Shown: one piece after another, positions 62,601 to 64,000 of the stretch
How the letters are laid out: each line of letters starts with the position of its first letter
How positions within the stretch are numbered: position 1 is the stretch's first letter
NCBI GenBank assembly: GCA_016280915.1
Contig: JAEEHQ010000104.1
Coordinates: 1-64,000 of the forward strand
Reading direction: 5' to 3'
From: Bacteroidales bacterium
GTDB lineage: Bacteria > Bacteroidota > Bacteroidia > Bacteroidales > P3
DNA: 64,000 bases
Made by a program: the position numbers and the translations under genes
Notes under the pieces: model-generated
Seen by the model: the letters and a program-made list of their open reading frames with translations, nothing else
Databases searched by the model: none
Told to the model about the DNA's origin: nothing

Positions 62601-63752
62601 GCCCACAACAACACGGTGAACCGCATGCTTACCTTACAGGCTTCTGTCGAACCTATTCGCGACTTCAAGATAGATATCAACGCCAACCAGACCTATCAGT
62701 CGCGTGAAGAGTATTACTATAAGTATCTTACAGAATGGGACCGTGTCGACGGACCTCTCTCATACATCATGTCGGGTTCTTATTCCACTACAACTTGGAG
62801 TTGGGGTACGGCTTTTGTTGACGACAGCCTCCTTTACGAGACATTCCTTCAAAACCGACATGTAGTCTCCGACCGTCTTGCCGACATCAACCCCGATGTC
62901 CTCACCGACATGCAGGTGCTTGACACCATGAGCGGCCAGTACTATCGTTATGGCTATGGACCCAACCAATCATCTGTGCTCCTCACCAGCTTTCTTGCCA
63001 CCTATCTTGGCAAGGATGCTGCCACCTATGGTTTCTCTCCCTTCTTGGATTTTCCGCTGCCCAACTGGTCCATCAACTATAACGGACTCAACAAGATTCC
63101 TGCTCTCAAAAAGTGGTTCAACAACATCTCTATCTCACACAAGTACACCTCTACCTATTCTATTGGCAGCTACTACACCGACGCTTCCATCTCAGGAAAG
63201 GAAGGCTACGACTATGGACACGAGACGGTATTCAACACCAATGGCGACTTTATTCCGCCAGTCAGCATGGAGGGCGTGCAGATTTCCGAGCAGTTCAACC
63301 CCCTCATCCGCCTGTCGGTGAGCATGACCAACAGCATTCAGCTCAATTTCTCTCTCCAGAAGAACCGTACGCTTAACCTCTCTTTTTCCAACAACCAGCT
63401 AACTGAAACCACGCGCGATGGTATCACCTTTGGAGGCGGCTACCGTTTCAAGGATGTGGCTGTTGATGTCAAGGTGGCCGACCAGACTCACCACCTCAAG
63501 AGCGATATCGTACTCCAACTCAATCTCACTTACAACAGCAACATGACCAGAATTCGCAAAATCAATCAGAATTTCAGTCAGATTTCTTCTGGTAGTGAGG
63601 TTTGGATGGCAGAAATCTCGGCCGAGTACGCGCTCTCTTCCTCTCTTACGCTCCGCGCCTTCTTCCAAACGAATATCAACACTCCTTTCATCTCCAACTC
63701 CTATCCCAACTCCACCACCAAGGGTGGTATAACTGTTAGATTTAGTTTTTAA
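56667..63752 (+). CDS. sprA: T9SS outer-membrane translocon SprA (Sov)
   Basis: 2361 residues from GTG 56667. SprA is the very large barrel that forms the T9SS channel, working with PorV and a plug. Size, position after ruvA and sequence support it: SRIPGFSEISRKVDGLLAIP and DISINPTGSADLTFQI near the N-terminus, a conserved TYIDDFEGAESNIDLKG segment near residue 775, and a C-terminus ending TTKGGITVRFSF. The frame is open upstream to 56610, and residues just before the GTG (HNRSRKLSQ) give the positive charge expected of a signal peptide. An AGGA at 56611-56614 is well spaced from an in-frame ATA at 56622, so the true start may be that ATA. Confidence 0.95.
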   Translation: MAALLLFMLVALSLPANAQEPIGSTTTTVEYDAESDSYVRITKLGDMVINREYLTFEEYQDYQMNQLMKKYWNDRSSVGDTAASDGLLSRIPGFSEISRKVDGLLAIPDISINPTGSADLTFQIVNNYRDNPQIDIGQRSNTHFDFDENIQVSLNAKIGDLFDFDINWNTKATFDFENKIKLKYEGKEDDIIQLFEAADISFPLNTTLIKGSQQLWGFHTKLKFGKLTVDAVLSQKETSTENMQVQGGASVQEYQIRADEYEENRHYFISQYFYQHYNEAMSTLPTPNTNIKIIRMEVWRTNVGAAVTNNRNILALTDLGENEPSNNRLIGGRSEMPSNNSNNLLEYMNPDRIRSIDNVTSYMQGLGFTAGSDYEKIESARLLTSSEYTYNEQLGFITLSQALSSDQVLAVAFQYQVIGDETVYQVGELTTDGINDPNTLVVKLIKGTGVDVHSPLWKLMMKNVYFLKSTQLGRDNFRLNVLYESPDGGVGIGYFTEGPKEGIPLIELFGLDRMDASQNYYYADGVFDWFDSAAFKGGTIQASTGRIFFPYVEPFGKDLRQILGDDEFAKQYCFDSLYTMTRALAQQYADKNKFYLEGYYSSTVSGEISLGYSVSQGSVTVTAGGVPLIENVDYTVDYTMGTVRIINESILSSGTPISVSCEDNSFSMTTKTMVGTHINYEIQPDFNVGATFMNLSEKPLTQKNNFGEEPTSNSIWGVDINYRHEAPFITKLVDLLPGIDTKAPSNLTFKGEFAQLLPGLASTGSQEGTVTYIDDFEGAESNIDLKGITYWHLASTPQDYQLSLPQFPETRMGTGLAYGFNRAKLSWYRIDQLFYSTNSPDNITEEDRSQPYARRIMETEVFPNKQLVKGDYMYIYELNLSYYPEERGPYNFDIVRSPFSAGLTQEGKLAEPKTRWGGIMRELDYTDFETQNIETLEFWLMDPFIENPEHTGGKLYINLGDISEDILRDGRKSFENGLPTNASDLSGVDTTIWGRVPNTQPIVNAFDNNEASRKYQDIGYDGLSSTFGSTDEQSFFSSYLDSVALIFGTSSQAYQMALSDPSGDDFHYYRGSDYDQQNLKIVERYKYYNNPEGNSHVDADSPESYPTAATAYPNVEDINKDNTLSEGENYYQYVIELDPSKMVIGENHIVDIQEAENIPLPNGSTTSCKWYQFRIPIREYDQMIGKLNGFQSIRFMRMFLNDFEEPIYLRFATLELVYATWRKYTEDLLQPGDYTTGTGANTSFSISTVNIEENGNRYPVPYVLPPGIEREQWFSTSSTSTQLNEQALSLDITDLASGDARAVYRSTSYDLRNYGKVKMFVHAEKKAESDPINDGDLVLFVRLGSDYTNNYYEYEVPLQFTDWGVGKDDRYAIWPIDNNVEIDLTKLVDIKTNRNRLIRSGDLNYSSRLLYSEYVDGHKYTVLGTPNLGKVKVIMVGVRNPKKETLEDGNNMLPKSCIVWVNELRLADFNNRGGVAAMALARTNLADLGNLSLFGSYTSAGFGNLEDNPTSLELVNTMQLQTTLDMEMGKFLPEKWGVHMPLYLDWNKQIGSPEYNPLDPDVRLKEDLRTYQTDAERDSVRKMTQERKTTTNLTLTNMRKERTGKGALKPHFYDIENFTFSYAYSRERSSDDEIEYYNKDLHRGGFTYSYTPQEPGLVAPFAKAKSKFINGKNGKFIKDFNFYYKPKSLSFSTEIYRNYEETLLRKKGAALVIIKPTYFKQFTWRRDYGIQYDLSRSIHLQYSASANARIDEPVGRVDTRESRDSIWSALSKGGTMQNFQQTVSLTWDVPISKLPYLDFLRVPITYRSTYNFYGTTQALASQGSTLNSTGQLQASVTGQMQTLYNRFTFIKNAYKQKPVTQPRDPKRMSKKERDKMVQDSIARANNPDSVHRAQMAETLTNIANFGIRFVTMLKSFGLQYSNSNASVLPGYMGTASILGMDPSNGWAPWPSFVLGYNEGLVERLRQDDLLSRDPLMNNAHNNTVNRMLTLQASVEPIRDFKIDINANQTYQSREEYYYKYLTEWDRVDGPLSYIMSGSYSTTTWSWGTAFVDDSLLYETFLQNRHVVSDRLADINPDVLTDMQVLDTMSGQYYRYGYGPNQSSVLLTSFLATYLGKDAATYGFSPFLDFPLPNWSINYNGLNKIPALKKWFNNISISHKYTSTYSIGSYYTDASISGKEGYDYGHETVFNTNGDFIPPVSMEGVQISEQFNPLIRLSVSMTNSIQLNFSLQKNRTLNLSFSNNQLTETTRDGITFGGGYRFKDVAVDVKVADQTHHLKSDIVLQLNLTYNSNMTRIRKINQNFSQISSGSEVWMAEISAEYALSSSLTLRAFFQTNINTPFISNSYPNSTTKGGITVRFSF

Positions 63753-64000
63753 ATGAATTTAGACCGTTTTAAGAATTTTGAACAAGATGTACGCGAACTG
63801 GTTCTCGCTTTCGAGAAACAGAAGGAGGGTCATGCCGCCTATTTCGATGTCGACCAGCTGGAAATCATAGCCGACTACTACCTCGAGGTTTATGATGTTG
63901 AAGGCCTTGAGTCAGCCGTTAAATTGGGTGAGCAACTTTTCCCCAGCAGCAGCGAAATACGCCTCCGTCGAGCTCATCTTCTCAGCATTCAGGGTCAGTA
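63753..64000 (+). CDS. TPR-repeat protein, 5' part only
   Basis: The ATG follows the sprA stop immediately (TAAATG). The 82 codons visible begin MNLDRFKNFEQDVRELVLAF and contain a TPR-like helix pair (YFDVDQLEIIADYYLEVYDV, then LESAVKLGEQLFPSSSEIRL). There is no signal peptide, so it is cytoplasmic. The gene runs off the right edge. TPR proteins of this look are common in Bacteroidota, with unknown roles. Immediate linkage to sprA suggests co-translation. Confidence 0.85.
   Translation, partial: MNLDRFKNFEQDVRELVLAFEKQKEGHAAYFDVDQLEIIADYYLEVYDVEGLESAVKLGEQLFPSSSEIRLRRAHLLSIQGQ

Overview
The window reads as a chromosomal segment of a Bacteroidales-type member of the Bacteroidota. The reasons are repeated promoter boxes of the form TAnnTTTG with a TTTG-like element about 20 nt upstream, weak Shine-Dalgarno sites, a fused SecDF, the ruvA-sprA gene order, type IX secretion (T9SS) parts and cargo, lipoproteins and large TonB-dependent receptors, and Bacteroidota-type families such as DUF4301, M64 peptidase and LemA/TPM pairs. 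No phage, IS element, CRISPR array or rRNA was seen. I cannot name a genus.

Layout. 0-7.5 kb: a 44-residue basic protein with its own promoter and terminator, a LemA/TPM membrane pair, a DUF4301 protein, a lipoprotein and a secreted cyclophilin that share a face-to-face promoter region, then pheS, folB and radC. 7.5-20.9 kb: secDF followed at 22-32 nt gaps by a small membrane-anchored protein, a TonB-dependent receptor, a 1601-residue exported protein with a T9SS-like C-terminus, and a PorV/PorQ-like barrel. A very strong terminator closes this apparent five-gene unit. 20.9-26.7 kb: greA, a DedA-like membrane protein, HIT and purM on the minus strand, then rpsO and pnp with a structured leader. 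26.7-36.1 kb: a more GC-rich stretch of surface proteins, including a 2202-residue T9SS cargo with seven roughly 245-residue modules, a YD-repeat-like protein and two lipoproteins. A tRNA-Gly(CCC) follows.

36.3-45.6 kb: a YitT-family protein, a GT4 glycosyltransferase, a secreted protein of unknown role, a PorE-like helical/propeller/OmpA protein, an alpha/beta hydrolase and gdhA. 45.6-49.1 kb: a redox or ADP-ribosylation island made of a cupin with palindromic operators, then an overlapping operon of an HxlR regulator, a zinc-type macrodomain hydrolase, a SirTM-class sirtuin and a flavin split-barrel protein. 49.1-56.6 kb: a DEDDh exonuclease, a half-size phospholipase D-like protein with four C-terminal cysteines, aroQ, a minus-strand tsaC / holin-like / panC unit, an M64 peptidase, a beta-helix lipoprotein and ruvA. 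56.6-64 kb: sprA, the T9SS translocon, followed directly by a TPR protein that runs off the edge.

The main theme is export through the Sec (SecDF) and T9SS (SprA, PorV-like, PorE-like, sorted cargo) routes. The two best candidates for poorly described biology are (1) the SirTM/Zn-macrodomain operon, which lacks the lipoyl-carrier and lipoate-ligase genes usually cited for this pathway, and (2) the TonB receptor / giant exported protein / PorV-like triad placed behind secDF.
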